This document shows, piece by piece, positions 1 through 7,784 of a stretch of 64,000 nucleotides of DNA. A program made the translations under genes and the position numbers. Every line of letters begins with the position of its first letter. The stretch's first letter is position 1. Origin of the DNA: Morganella morganii H1r (GTDB lineage Bacteria; Pseudomonadota; Gammaproteobacteria; Enterobacterales; Enterobacteriaceae); assembly GCF_000633515.1 (NCBI RefSeq), contig NZ_AYMP01000016.1, positions 1 to 64,000 of the forward strand. The letters are read 5' to 3'. The notes beneath the pieces were generated by a model. That model was not told the DNA's origin, did no database searches, and saw only the letters and a program-made list of their open reading frames with translations.

Positions 1-77
1 ATGCCGGGGGATATTTATTTTCTGATTTCTTTATAATATCCGCCTTACTGGCTGATAACGATATGAACGGGTGATTT

Positions 78-410
78 ATGAATGGTTTATTGTGGCTGAC
101 GCTGGCCGTGGGCGCGGAAGTGGTGGCGACCTCAATGTTACGGGCGGCGGACGGTTTTACCCGGCTGATACCGTCGGTCGTGGTGGTGATCGGCTATTGC
201 GTGTCGTTCTGGGCGCTGTCTCAGGTGGTGCGGATGATGCCGCTGGGGATTGCGTATGCTATCTGGTCCGGGTTGGGTATTGTCATTGTCTCTGCCGCCG
301 CTTATTTTATCTATCACCAGAAACTGGATTTACCCGCAGTTATCGGGATGGCTCTCATTATTGCGGGTGTATTAGTGATAAATTTATTCTCGAAAAGCAG
401 TGTTCACTGA
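78..410 (+). CDS. emrE: SMR-family multidrug efflux protein (EmrE-like)
   Basis: A 110-residue, four-helix inner-membrane protein of the small multidrug resistance family, expected to work as an antiparallel dimer that exchanges protons for lipophilic cations. The conserved membrane glutamate is Glu14 in helix 1. The signatures GFTRL (27-31) and GIAYAIWSG in helix 3 match EmrE closely, and the length equals EmrE (110 aa). The start is an ATG after a weak GGGTGA site. A TATAAT-like box lies about 40 bp upstream near position 31. A lipoprotein gene follows 29 bp downstream and may be cotranscribed. The family is clear; the actual drug range (quaternary ammonium, dyes or polyamines) is inferred. 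Confidence 0.9.
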   Translation: MNGLLWLTLAVGAEVVATSMLRAADGFTRLIPSVVVVIGYCVSFWALSQVVRMMPLGIAYAIWSGLGIVIVSAAAYFIYHQKLDLPAVIGMALIIAGVLVINLFSKSSVH

Positions 411-439
411 GCTGCATCCGCAGCTATGAGGCCATAATC

Positions 440-745
440 ATGATATCAGTTCCATTTTTCCGCCGCCCGGGGCGGGTATTGTGCAGTGTTATTGTTGCGG
501 CGGCTGCGTTTACCGCCGGTTGCAGCAGTTCACCGGACACGGTGCAGCAAAAGCAGATCCCGCGCTACCAGCAGCCGTTAATTGATTTAACTGAAGATGC
601 CCGGGTCAGTTGCAGCTATGCGGGCGGAACGCCGTCACTTATCCGCGAGCTGAACGGCGCACAGACACCGGGCTGTCAGTTTGCCAACGGCAAACGCTGC
701 AGCCAGCAGTCACTGCTTTCCGGAAGTTGCGGATCAGTATTATAA
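440..745 (+). CDS. DUF333-type small lipoprotein
   Basis: A 101-residue lipoprotein. The start ATG at 440 has a GAGG site at 428-431. An N-terminal hydrophobic stretch (residues 13-26) ends in the lipobox TAGC, with the lipidated cysteine at 28 followed by Ser-Ser-Ser, which predicts outer-membrane sorting. The C-terminal half (about 57-101) has the spaced cysteines and glycines of the DUF333 family (C..AGG, then C.FANGKRC, then GSC), the family that includes E. coli YoaF. Those proteins have no proven function, although some are labelled putative hemolysins. The gene sits 29 bp after the SMR gene and ends just before a hairpin shared with convergent dsbB. A longer reading frame running into it from position 71 overlaps the SMR gene and is not used. 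Confidence 0.75.
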   Translation: MISVPFFRRPGRVLCSVIVAAAAFTAGCSSSPDTVQQKQIPRYQQPLIDLTEDARVSCSYAGGTPSLIRELNGAQTPGCQFANGKRCSQQSLLSGSCGSVL

Positions 746-755
746 ATGCGTTCTG

Positions 756-784
756 AACAGCCGTGTTATGATGACACGGCTGTT
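756..784. terminator. hairpin between lipoprotein gene and dsbB
   Basis: A perfect 11-bp stem, AACAGCCGTGT (756-766) with ACACGGCTGTT (774-784), and a 7-nt loop lie between two convergent genes. The U-run is poor on both strands, so termination strength is uncertain. Confidence 0.55.
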
Positions 785-799
785 ATTGACTGAGTCAGA

Positions 800-1330
800 T
801 CAGAACAGACGGCGCGGCTGTTTGCGGTGAATGAACTGGGATAATAATACCAGCGCACTGACAAGCAGATACACAGCAAAGATCCCGATAAGCCACTGCG
901 GCATATCCAGTTTCAGGAATACCCACTGCTGAACGGCACAGTCACCGGACGCCTCAAACACGGACGGCAGCCAGGTATTGAGCGGCAGCCATTCCGGGAA
1001 ATTCACAAAGAAATCACAGGTATTGAACGGAGACGGGTAGAGCTGGATCATGGTGTGTTCCCATGACAGCTGTAATCCGGCAATCCCGCTGTAAATCCAC
1101 AGGGCAATAGCCAGCCAGCGGATGATAACGCTGCGCGGTGCTATCCAGCCGAGGAATCCGGCAAATGCAATGCCCAGGACGGCAATACGTTCATAAATAC
1201 ACATCACACACGGCTGTAATCCCATTCCGTGCTGAAAGAACAGGGCGATACCGTCGAGTGCCAGTGCGGAGATCATCAGTAAAAACCATGCACCGCGGCC
1301 CCGCGAACACGCATAAAGATAAGTCAGCAT
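800..1330 (-). CDS. dsbB: disulfide bond formation protein B
   Basis: A 176-residue inner-membrane quinone reductase that reoxidises periplasmic DsbA and passes the electrons to ubiquinone or menaquinone. Four transmembrane helices are visible. The first periplasmic loop holds the redox pair C-V-M-C (Cys41, Cys44), and the second loop holds the partner cysteines 105 and 131. The arginine after the first pair (YER, Arg48) is the known quinone-interacting position. Length matches E. coli DsbB (176 aa). The gene is followed on the same strand by a convergent hairpin and preceded by nhaB, an arrangement shared with the E. coli dsbB-nhaB-fadR neighbourhood. Confidence 0.96.
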   Translation of the reverse strand: MLTYLYACSRGRGAWFLLMISALALDGIALFFQHGMGLQPCVMCIYERIAVLGIAFAGFLGWIAPRSVIIRWLAIALWIYSGIAGLQLSWEHTMIQLYPSPFNTCDFFVNFPEWLPLNTWLPSVFEASGDCAVQQWVFLKLDMPQWLIGIFAVYLLVSALVLLSQFIHRKQPRRLF

Positions 1331-1445
1331 AATTGTATCCGGGTTATCCGATTAATAAGAAACAGATTAACTAACGCAGCGACTGTACGATAAAAAATAC
1401 AGCAGCGCACCCCTTTTCCGCATTTACGGCGGGCAGAAACAAAAA

Positions 1446-1472
1446 AACCGGAATAACACGGTTATTCCGGTT
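1446..1472 (-). terminator. nhaB rho-independent terminator
   Basis: A 12-bp perfect stem, AACCGGAATAAC (1446-1457) with GTTATTCCGGTT (1461-1472), has a 3-nt loop. Read on the minus strand it is followed by a run of seven T, as expected for termination after nhaB. Confidence 0.85.
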
Positions 1473-1492
1473 AGTGCAGTGTAAAAAAGTGG

Positions 1493-3040
1493 TTACGGCA
1501 GTGTGATCATACCATTTGCCGTCATCCATTCTGAAACCGGTACCAGCCACAATTCAACACCGAAGAAACCGACCAGTGTCATCACAATGGTGTAAGGCAG
1601 CGCCATGATCACCATTTTTCCGTAGGAAAGCCGGATCAGCGGTGCCAGTGCGGACGTCAGCAGGAACAGGAATGCCGCCTGACCATTTGGTGTCGCCACT
1701 GACGGCAGGTTTGTCCCGGTATTGATAGCAACAGCCAGATATTCATACTGGGTATAGGATACCAGTCCCGCTTTCATTGCCGTCATTGCCTCATTGATAT
1801 ACACCGTGCCGACAAAGACGTTATCGGAGACCGCCGAGAGCAGGCCGTTGAACAGATAGAACAGTGACAGCTGCGATGACGGATCCGAACTGAGGACAAA
1901 CTGAATAAACGGTGTGAATAATTTCTGGTCAACAATTACCGCGACAACAGAGAAGAACACGGTCAGCAGGGCGGTAAACGGCAGTGCTTCCTCGAAAGCC
2001 TCACCGAGAGCATGCTCTTCCGTGATCCCGCAGAATGCTGTTGCCAGAATAATCACCGATAAACCGATCAGCCCGACTTCGGCGAGATGCAGGGCCAGTG
2101 CAGTGATCAGCCAGATACCGATAAGGCCCTGGACAATCAGCTGCATTTTTTCCTGTTTGGTCCGGCGTGCTGCGGATTTTTGTGCATTATCCTCCAGTAC
2201 GGCTCTGACCCGATCCGGCAGTTCCGCACCATAACCGAACAGTTTAAACCGTTCCACCAGGTAACAGACCAGCAGACCACAGACAAACACCGGAATCGTC
2301 ACCGGCGCCATATGCAGGAAGAAATTCACGAAATCCCATCCGGCATGTTTGGCAATAATCAGGTTCTGCGGCTCACCCACCATGGTCATCACGCCGCCGA
2401 GAGCGGTACCGATACCGGCATGCATCATCAGGCTGCGCAGAAAGGCACGGAACTGATCCAGTGTCTGGCGCATTTCGCTGCTGTCAATAAATTCATCATC
2501 ACTGAGTGTCACCGTTTCCTTTCCGGAAGAAGCATACTGATGATAAATCGCATAAAACCCGACAGATACACTGATCACCACGGCGATCACCGTCAGAGCA
2601 TCCAGAAATGCGGATAAAAATGCACTTGCCAGACAGAAAGCAAGGGAAAGCGCGCGTTTGGAGCGGATAGACAGAAGCAGTTTGGTGAACAGAAACAACA
2701 GCAGCTGCTTCATAAAGTAAATACCGGCAACCATAAAGATCAGCAGCAGAATAACCTCCAGGTTATTCATAATCTCATGACTGATTTGTGCCGGAGAGGT
2801 CATGCCGATCAGTACCGCCTCAATCGCCAGCAGGCCGCCGGGTTGCAGCGGATAGCACTTCAGTGCCATCGCAAGGGTGAAAATAAACTCAATGACCAGC
2901 AGCCAGCCGGCGGTAAAAGGGTCAATAAAGAAGTAAACAACCGGATTTATAATTAAAAAAAGAATAATAGCAAGCTTGTACCAGTCAGGGGAGTGGCCCA
3001 TGAAGTTTTTCAGGAAGGCCTGCCGCATTGATATTTCCAT
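1493..3040 (-). CDS. nhaB: Na+/H+ antiporter NhaB
   Basis: A 515-residue, polytopic inner-membrane antiporter that exports sodium in exchange for protons, contributing to sodium tolerance and pH homeostasis. The sequence is close to E. coli NhaB over its full length (513 aa there), including the start MEIS, the stretch MVGEPQNLI near residues 222-230, the SDNVFVGT motif, and the C-terminal [16 protein letters not shown] segment. About 11-12 hydrophobic helices are visible. It is transcribed divergently from fadR, as in E. coli, with 236 bp between the start codons. A strong hairpin ends the unit, so it is probably monocistronic. Confidence 0.96.
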   Translation of the reverse strand: MEISMRQAFLKNFMGHSPDWYKLAIILFLIINPVVYFFIDPFTAGWLLVIEFIFTLAMALKCYPLQPGGLLAIEAVLIGMTSPAQISHEIMNNLEVILLLIFMVAGIYFMKQLLLFLFTKLLLSIRSKRALSLAFCLASAFLSAFLDALTVIAVVISVSVGFYAIYHQYASSGKETVTLSDDEFIDSSEMRQTLDQFRAFLRSLMMHAGIGTALGGVMTMVGEPQNLIIAKHAGWDFVNFFLHMAPVTIPVFVCGLLVCYLVERFKLFGYGAELPDRVRAVLEDNAQKSAARRTKQEKMQLIVQGLIGIWLITALALHLAEVGLIGLSVIILATAFCGITEEHALGEAFEEALPFTALLTVFFSVVAVIVDQKLFTPFIQFVLSSDPSSQLSLFYLFNGLLSAVSDNVFVGTVYINEAMTAMKAGLVSYTQYEYLAVAINTGTNLPSVATPNGQAAFLFLLTSALAPLIRLSYGKMVIMALPYTIVMTLVGFFGVELWLVPVSEWMTANGMITLP

Positions 3041-3276
3041 TATTGCTGTGTGTCCTCCGCAGGGGGTGAAAAGACGATCCGCGTATAACTACAGTGCTTT
3101 ATACTACGCCGGTATTCTGAATTTATTAAGAATTTAAATCAACTGATGGTCACCGTCCGCACTATCATGATTTATGACCGGACTCACTCTTTCGCAAGCT
3201 GATTGCTATATCGCGGCATCACATTCTGTTATCATCCGGATAATTGGAAGGTTAATTGTTTTGGACGAAGTCATCT

Positions 3277-3990
3277 ATGGTCATCAAGGCGCAGAGCCCT
3301 GCGGGGTTTGCAGAAGAGTATATTATTGAGAGTATCTGGAATAACCGCTTTCCGCCGGGATCCATTTTACCCGCAGAGCGTGAGTTATCTGAACTGATTG
3401 GTGTGACCCGGACAACCCTGCGCGAAGTACTGCAACGCCTTGCCAGAGATGGCTGGCTGACGATTCAGCACGGTAAACCGACAAAAATTAATAATTTCTG
3501 GGAAACATCCGGACTGAACATCCTGGAAACCATTGCCCGTCTCGATCACGAAAGCGCGCCGAAACTGATTGAGAACCTGCTGGCAGCCAGGACCAATATT
3601 GCATCCATTTTTATCCGTACTGCGTTTCGTAATAATCCGGAAAAGTCACTGGAAATTCTCAGCCGGGAAAATGAGCCGGATGATAATTCCGATGCGTTCA
3701 GCCAGTATGATTATGACGTGTTCCGCGGCCTGGCATTTGCCTCCGGCAACCCGATTTACGGTCTGATCCTGAATGGTCTGAAAGGGTTATATACACGGGT
3801 CGGCCGGTTCTATTTCGCAAGCCCGGAAGCGCGTAAACTGGCGCGGAATTTTTATCAGCAGCTGACCGGCCTGTGCCGTGAAAAAGCCTATGATAAAGTA
3901 CTGGATTGTGTCCGCAGCTACGGCAAAGAGAGCGGTACTATCTGGCAGACCATGCAGAGCGGTATTGCACAGGATTTGAATCCGCAGTAA
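3277..3990 (+). CDS. fadR: fatty acid metabolism regulator FadR
   Basis: A 237-residue GntR-family regulator that represses fatty acid degradation genes and activates unsaturated fatty acid synthesis, released from DNA by long-chain acyl-CoA. The start was set at the ATG giving [11 protein letters not shown], identical to the E. coli N-terminus, rather than at an in-frame TTG 21 bp upstream. A GGACGAAG site at 3263-3270 lies just before it. The winged helix spans about residues 10-75, with recognition-helix sequence [17 protein letters not shown] identical to E. coli. The acyl-CoA-binding helical domain follows (about 80-230). The gene is divergent from nhaB and convergent with the hydrolase gene. 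Confidence 0.97.
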   Translation: MVIKAQSPAGFAEEYIIESIWNNRFPPGSILPAERELSELIGVTRTTLREVLQRLARDGWLTIQHGKPTKINNFWETSGLNILETIARLDHESAPKLIENLLAARTNIASIFIRTAFRNNPEKSLEILSRENEPDDNSDAFSQYDYDVFRGLAFASGNPIYGLILNGLKGLYTRVGRFYFASPEARKLARNFYQQLTGLCREKAYDKVLDCVRSYGKESGTIWQTMQSGIAQDLNPQ

Positions 3991-4007
3991 TACAGGCGGA
4001 CAGGATG

Positions 4008-4034
4008 AAAAACCGGCTCAGTGCCGGTTTTTTT
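4008..4034. terminator. terminator after fadR (convergent)
   Basis: Stem AAAAACCGGC (4008-4017) pairs with GCCGGTTTTT (4023-4032), loop of 5 nt, followed by more T on the plus strand. The A-run on the 5' side gives a U-run on the minus strand too, so it can serve both fadR and the hydrolase gene. Confidence 0.85.
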
Positions 4035-4035
4035 G

Positions 4036-4896
4036 TTATGCGCGGGCCAGAGCCTGTAATATCGCCTGTGACTGTGTCCAGAGCAGGGAGCCGCCTTCTT
4101 CCGCAAACAGATGATGTTCCGCGCGGGGAAAGCGTCCGGCCAGGATTTTGCCGCCATCCGGGGAATGCACGGTGCTGGTGTCCTTCTCCCCGTACCACAG
4201 CGACACCGGACAGGTGATTTGCTCCGGTGTAAACCCCCATTCCTGCATAGCAATCAGCAGATCCTGTGTATAGCCTTCATTTCCCTGAGAAAATGCCTCT
4301 GCCATACACTGCCGGTAAACCGGTAAAAAATCTGCCGCCTGATAAACCGCAAGGTCTGTTTCCCCGCTGTAATTCAGAATGAAATTCATCAGCCACTCTG
4401 CAGTGATATTTTCCCGCACCCATGCACTAAATCCGTCAGGCTGAGTCCGGGCGTTATTTTGCATATCAATGATATCCGCAGATAACAGTGCCCGGGTTGG
4501 CGGGTAATCGAACTGATCCTGTCCCGAAATCAGTGCCAGAGCGGAAACGTCCGCATAATACGCCAGCGCCATGGCATAAACCGCGCCCTGAGAGAATCCC
4601 GCCACCCGGAACTGTGCGTAACCCAGTGACTGCATCAGAAAAGTGACATCTGAAGCAAAGGACATCAGGGATTTTCCGGCATCGGGAGAAGAGTCCCCCA
4701 GTCCGGGACGATCGGGGGTTATCAGCCGGATATTATGGTCTGCCAGATACGAAATGCCGAATCCGGCAGAGCCGCTCATACCTGCACCGGTGCAGAATAC
4801 AACCGGAATACCGGTTTCCGGGCCGGAATCATACCAGCTGAAGTGGCGGCCATCGGGTAAGGTAGTGATGGTTTTGCGTTGGTTTTTAATATTCAT
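4036..4896 (-). CDS. alpha/beta-hydrolase fold protein
   Basis: A 286-residue cytoplasmic protein with the alpha/beta-hydrolase layout. The oxyanion-hole region is around residues 33-42 (CTGAGMSGSAG). Conserved PDRPGLGDS is at 61-69. The nucleophile elbow GFSQG puts Ser102 as catalytic serine, and GEKD gives Asp239 as the acid. The expected C-terminal motif of the GEGHLSL kind reads EEGGSLLW here (266-273), so the usual catalytic histidine position is glycine 269. His261 or His262 might substitute. Substrate is unknown: candidates are esters, haloalkanes or acyl conjugates. It occupies the place E. coli gives to ycgB between fadR and dadA. The start ATG gives MNIKNQRK; no strong ribosome site is seen. 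Confidence 0.8.
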   Translation of the reverse strand: MNIKNQRKTITTLPDGRHFSWYDSGPETGIPVVFCTGAGMSGSAGFGISYLADHNIRLITPDRPGLGDSSPDAGKSLMSFASDVTFLMQSLGYAQFRVAGFSQGAVYAMALAYYADVSALALISGQDQFDYPPTRALLSADIIDMQNNARTQPDGFSAWVRENITAEWLMNFILNYSGETDLAVYQAADFLPVYRQCMAEAFSQGNEGYTQDLLIAMQEWGFTPEQITCPVSLWYGEKDTSTVHSPDGGKILAGRFPRAEHHLFAEEGGSLLWTQSQAILQALARA

Positions 4897-5292
4897 GGTG
4901 ATTACCGGAAAATATGCCGGAAGGCATAAAAAAGAAGAGGGCGTTTTCTGATAAATAACCGGCGTAACGTAAATATACGGATTATTTATTCAGTCTGGTG
5001 TCATCGGCAACAGAGACGAGAGTCCGGTTGCGTTTCACGATGAGTTCGCAGCGGTGCCTGCGACAGATAGCCTGCATACTATTTAGTAAATGCTTATATT
5101 ACAAGATAATAAAAGCATTTTCGGATAAAAGGATAATTTAATTAATGATATCAGTGATTAAAAAAAATACGGTTTTGTGACAGGCTGCAAAGAATCAGAC
5201 TTAATATGATGTGAGGGGATTCCGCTATGTTGGCAAAATGTTTCTGAAATATTATGCTGATGCTAATGTGAAATAAGTAACAAGGCGGCAAC
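4897..5292. other. 396-bp divergent intergenic region (hydrolase / dadA)
   Basis: No gene is visible. It holds the promoters of the hydrolase gene and of dadAX. Two dyads are seen: TCGCAG-N6-CTGCGA (5046-5063) and AAATGCTT-N17-AAGCATTT (5088-5120). A TGTGA half-site at about 5209-5214 resembles half of a CRP site, but its partner half is poor. In E. coli dadAX is controlled by Lrp and CRP; I cannot confirm those sites here. Confidence 0.4.
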
Positions 5293-6591
5293 ATGAACAT
5301 TGTCATCCTGGGAAGTGGTGTTATCGGTGTCACAACAGCCTGGTATCTCGCGCAGAAAGGGCACAATGTGACTGTTATCGACAGGCAGCCGGCGGCGGCG
5401 GAAGAAACCAGCTTCGGTAATGCCGGGCAAATCTCTCCCGGTTATGCCACACCGTGGGGCGCACCGGGTATTCCGCTGAAAGCGGTGAAATGGATGTTTG
5501 AAAAACATGCCCCGCTGGCCATCAGGCCGGACGGTTCGTTGTTCCAGCTGCGCTGGATGTGGCAGATGCTGCGTAATTGCGGTGCGGATTATTATGTTAT
5601 GAATAAAAGCCGCATGGTGCGGATTGCGGAATACAGCCGTGACTGCATGAAAGCATTACGCGCAGAAACCGGGATACAGTATGAGGGGCGTCAGGGCGGT
5701 ACACTGCAACTGTTCCGCACACAAAAGCAGCTGGATAACGCCGCCAATGACATTGCGGTTCTGAAGCAGGAAGGCGTGGCGTACCGCCTGCTGAGTGCCC
5801 GTGAACTGCACGAGGCAGAACCGGCGCTGGCCCATGCGGAACATAAGCTGGCGGGTGGCCTGCAACTGCCGAATGATGAAACCGGGGATTGTAACCTTTT
5901 TACCAAACGGCTGGCGGCAATGGCACAGCAGGCCGGCGTGAAATTCCGTTTCGGTGTCAATATTCACCGTCTGCAATTCAGCGGTGATCGCGTCAGCGGG
6001 GTGATCTGTGATGAGGAAGTGATCACCGGTGATCAGTATGTGGTGGCGCTGGGTTCATACTCCACGAAATTACTGCACGGTCATGTCGCCATCCCGGTGT
6101 ATCCGCTGAAAGGTTATTCTCTGACCATGCCGATTATTGACGAAAGCCGTGCTCCTGCATCCACCGTACTGGATGAAACGTATAAAATTGCGGTGACCCG
6201 TTTTGACCAGCGCATTCGTGCCGGCGGTATGGCGGAAGTGGTCGGTTTTAATCTGGATATTGTCAGACGGCGCTGCGAAACACTGAAAATGGTGGTACAG
6301 GATCTTTACGGCGGCGGCGGGGATATCAGCAAAGCCACGTTCTGGACCGGTCTGCGCCCGATGACACCGGACGGTACTCCGATTGTCGGGCCGACGGAAT
6401 ACAGTAACCTGTTCCTCAATACCGGTCACGGCACCCTCGGATGGACAATGGCCTGCGGCAGCGGGCAGTTGCTTGCCGATATTATGTCCGGTGACAAACC
6501 GGCTATCCGTGCGGATGATCTTGCCGTTTCACGTTATCTGAACGGATTTAAGACCCGGCTGGTGATCCCGCAGCAGTTGCATACCGCATAA
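5293..6591 (+). CDS. dadA: D-amino acid dehydrogenase, FAD-dependent
   Basis: A 432-residue flavoenzyme that oxidatively deaminates D-alanine and other D-amino acids to 2-oxo acids, feeding electrons to the respiratory chain at the inner membrane. The N-terminal dinucleotide-binding motif GSGVIG is at residues 7-12. Length matches E. coli DadA (432 aa), as do the conserved segments [16 protein letters not shown] (about 46-61) and the C-terminal [14 protein letters not shown]. The ribosome site CAAGGCGG lies 7 bp before the ATG. The alanine racemase gene follows after 26 bp with its own TAAGGAG site, so the two form the catabolic dadAX operon. Confidence 0.95.
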   Translation: MNIVILGSGVIGVTTAWYLAQKGHNVTVIDRQPAAAEETSFGNAGQISPGYATPWGAPGIPLKAVKWMFEKHAPLAIRPDGSLFQLRWMWQMLRNCGADYYVMNKSRMVRIAEYSRDCMKALRAETGIQYEGRQGGTLQLFRTQKQLDNAANDIAVLKQEGVAYRLLSARELHEAEPALAHAEHKLAGGLQLPNDETGDCNLFTKRLAAMAQQAGVKFRFGVNIHRLQFSGDRVSGVICDEEVITGDQYVVALGSYSTKLLHGHVAIPVYPLKGYSLTMPIIDESRAPASTVLDETYKIAVTRFDQRIRAGGMAEVVGFNLDIVRRRCETLKMVVQDLYGGGGDISKATFWTGLRPMTPDGTPIVGPTEYSNLFLNTGHGTLGWTMACGSGQLLADIMSGDKPAIRADDLAVSRYLNGFKTRLVIPQQLHTA

Positions 6592-6617
6592 CGAACAAAA
6601 TAAGGAGTGGTGATTTT

Positions 6618-7688
6618 ATGCCTCGTCCGATACAGGCTGTGATTGACAGTGAGGCTGTCCGCTATAATCTGGCCCGGGTAAAAGAGCGGGTCAGCCCGTC
6701 CCGGGTGTGGGCAGTGGTAAAAGCGGATGCATACGGACATGGCATTGAACGGATTTTTCCGGCACTGGCGCAGGCGGAGGGCATTGCGCTGCTGGATTTC
6801 AGTGAGGCGGCGAAAGTCCGCGAACTGGGCTGGCAGAAACCGCTTCTGTTACTGGAAGGATTTTTTCAGCCGCAGGATCTGTCTCTGATTGACCATTTGC
6901 AATTATCAACATCCGTACACAGCGAGTGGCAGCTTAAAGCGATAGAGGAAACATCGTTTATTCATCCGCTGAATGTGTATCTGAAACTGAACAGCGGCAT
7001 GAACCGGCTGGGCTTTTCACCGGCGGCGTACCTGAATGCACTCCAGCGCCTGACAGTATTACCACAGGTCGGCACTATCACACTGATGAGCCATTTTGCG
7101 GATGCGGATTTAACCGCCGGTATTCATAAACAGATGTCCCGTATTGCCCTGTTCAGCTCTCTGAACTTACCGCAATGTCTGGCAAATTCCGCAGCGGCCA
7201 TGTGGGAACCGGACACCCGTGCGGATGAAGTGCGCTGCGGTATTATCCTCTATGGCGTATCACCCAGTGGCAACAGTGCGGATATTGCAGAATTCGGCCT
7301 GAAACCGGCAATGACACTGCGCAGTGAAATTATTGCTGTTCATGATATTGAAGCCGGCGAAACGGTAGGCTACGGCAGCCGTTTTACCGCTGCGGAGCCG
7401 ATGCGGATTGCCACCATTGCCTGTGGTTATGCCGATGGTTACCCGCGCCACGCACCGGATGGCACACCGGTCTGGATTGCCGGTCAGCGCTGTCCGCTGG
7501 CGGGACGGATCTCCATGGATATGCTGACAGTTGATATCACCCGCTGTCCGCAGGCGGATATCGGTACACCGGTTGAATTGTGGGGTGCGAATCTTCCGGC
7601 GGATGATGTCGCGCAATATGCCGGGACTATCGGCTACGAGCTGCTGACGGCACTGGCACGGCGGGTACCGGTGATCACCGCCGGGTAA
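6618..7688 (+). CDS. dadX: alanine racemase, catabolic
   Basis: A 356-residue PLP-dependent racemase that interconverts L- and D-alanine; here it supplies D-alanine to DadA. The PLP lysine is Lys35 in VVKADAYGHG, and the second catalytic base is Tyr252 in VGYGSRF. The carbamylated or substrate-binding arginine region (MNRLGF, 128-133) and RISMDML are also present. Position directly after dadA identifies it as the catabolic DadX rather than the biosynthetic Alr paralogue, which would lie elsewhere. The ATG is preceded by TAAGGAG. The downstream gene hypF begins 96 bp later and is probably separately expressed. Confidence 0.94.
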   Translation: MPRPIQAVIDSEAVRYNLARVKERVSPSRVWAVVKADAYGHGIERIFPALAQAEGIALLDFSEAAKVRELGWQKPLLLLEGFFQPQDLSLIDHLQLSTSVHSEWQLKAIEETSFIHPLNVYLKLNSGMNRLGFSPAAYLNALQRLTVLPQVGTITLMSHFADADLTAGIHKQMSRIALFSSLNLPQCLANSAAAMWEPDTRADEVRCGIILYGVSPSGNSADIAEFGLKPAMTLRSEIIAVHDIEAGETVGYGSRFTAAEPMRIATIACGYADGYPRHAPDGTPVWIAGQRCPLAGRISMDMLTVDITRCPQADIGTPVELWGANLPADDVAQYAGTIGYELLTALARRVPVITAG

Positions 7689-7784
7689 TTATACGTCTTT
7701 CCGGCTGTTTTTATGATCCTGATAAATACCCGGTCACTCTGCGCGCAGTAAACTGTGGCGGTTGAAATCAGGCAGGAGTGCGGT

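Noticed and set aside
71-439. Long frame overlapping the SMR gene and continuing into the lipoprotein gene
   Set aside because: The SMR protein is clear in the other frame; only the part from 440 on is real, as a lipoprotein with its own ribosome site.
5046-5063. TCGCAG-N6-CTGCGA hairpin before dadA
   Set aside because: Short arms, no following T-run and no known regulator match; kept only as a note in the intergenic entry.
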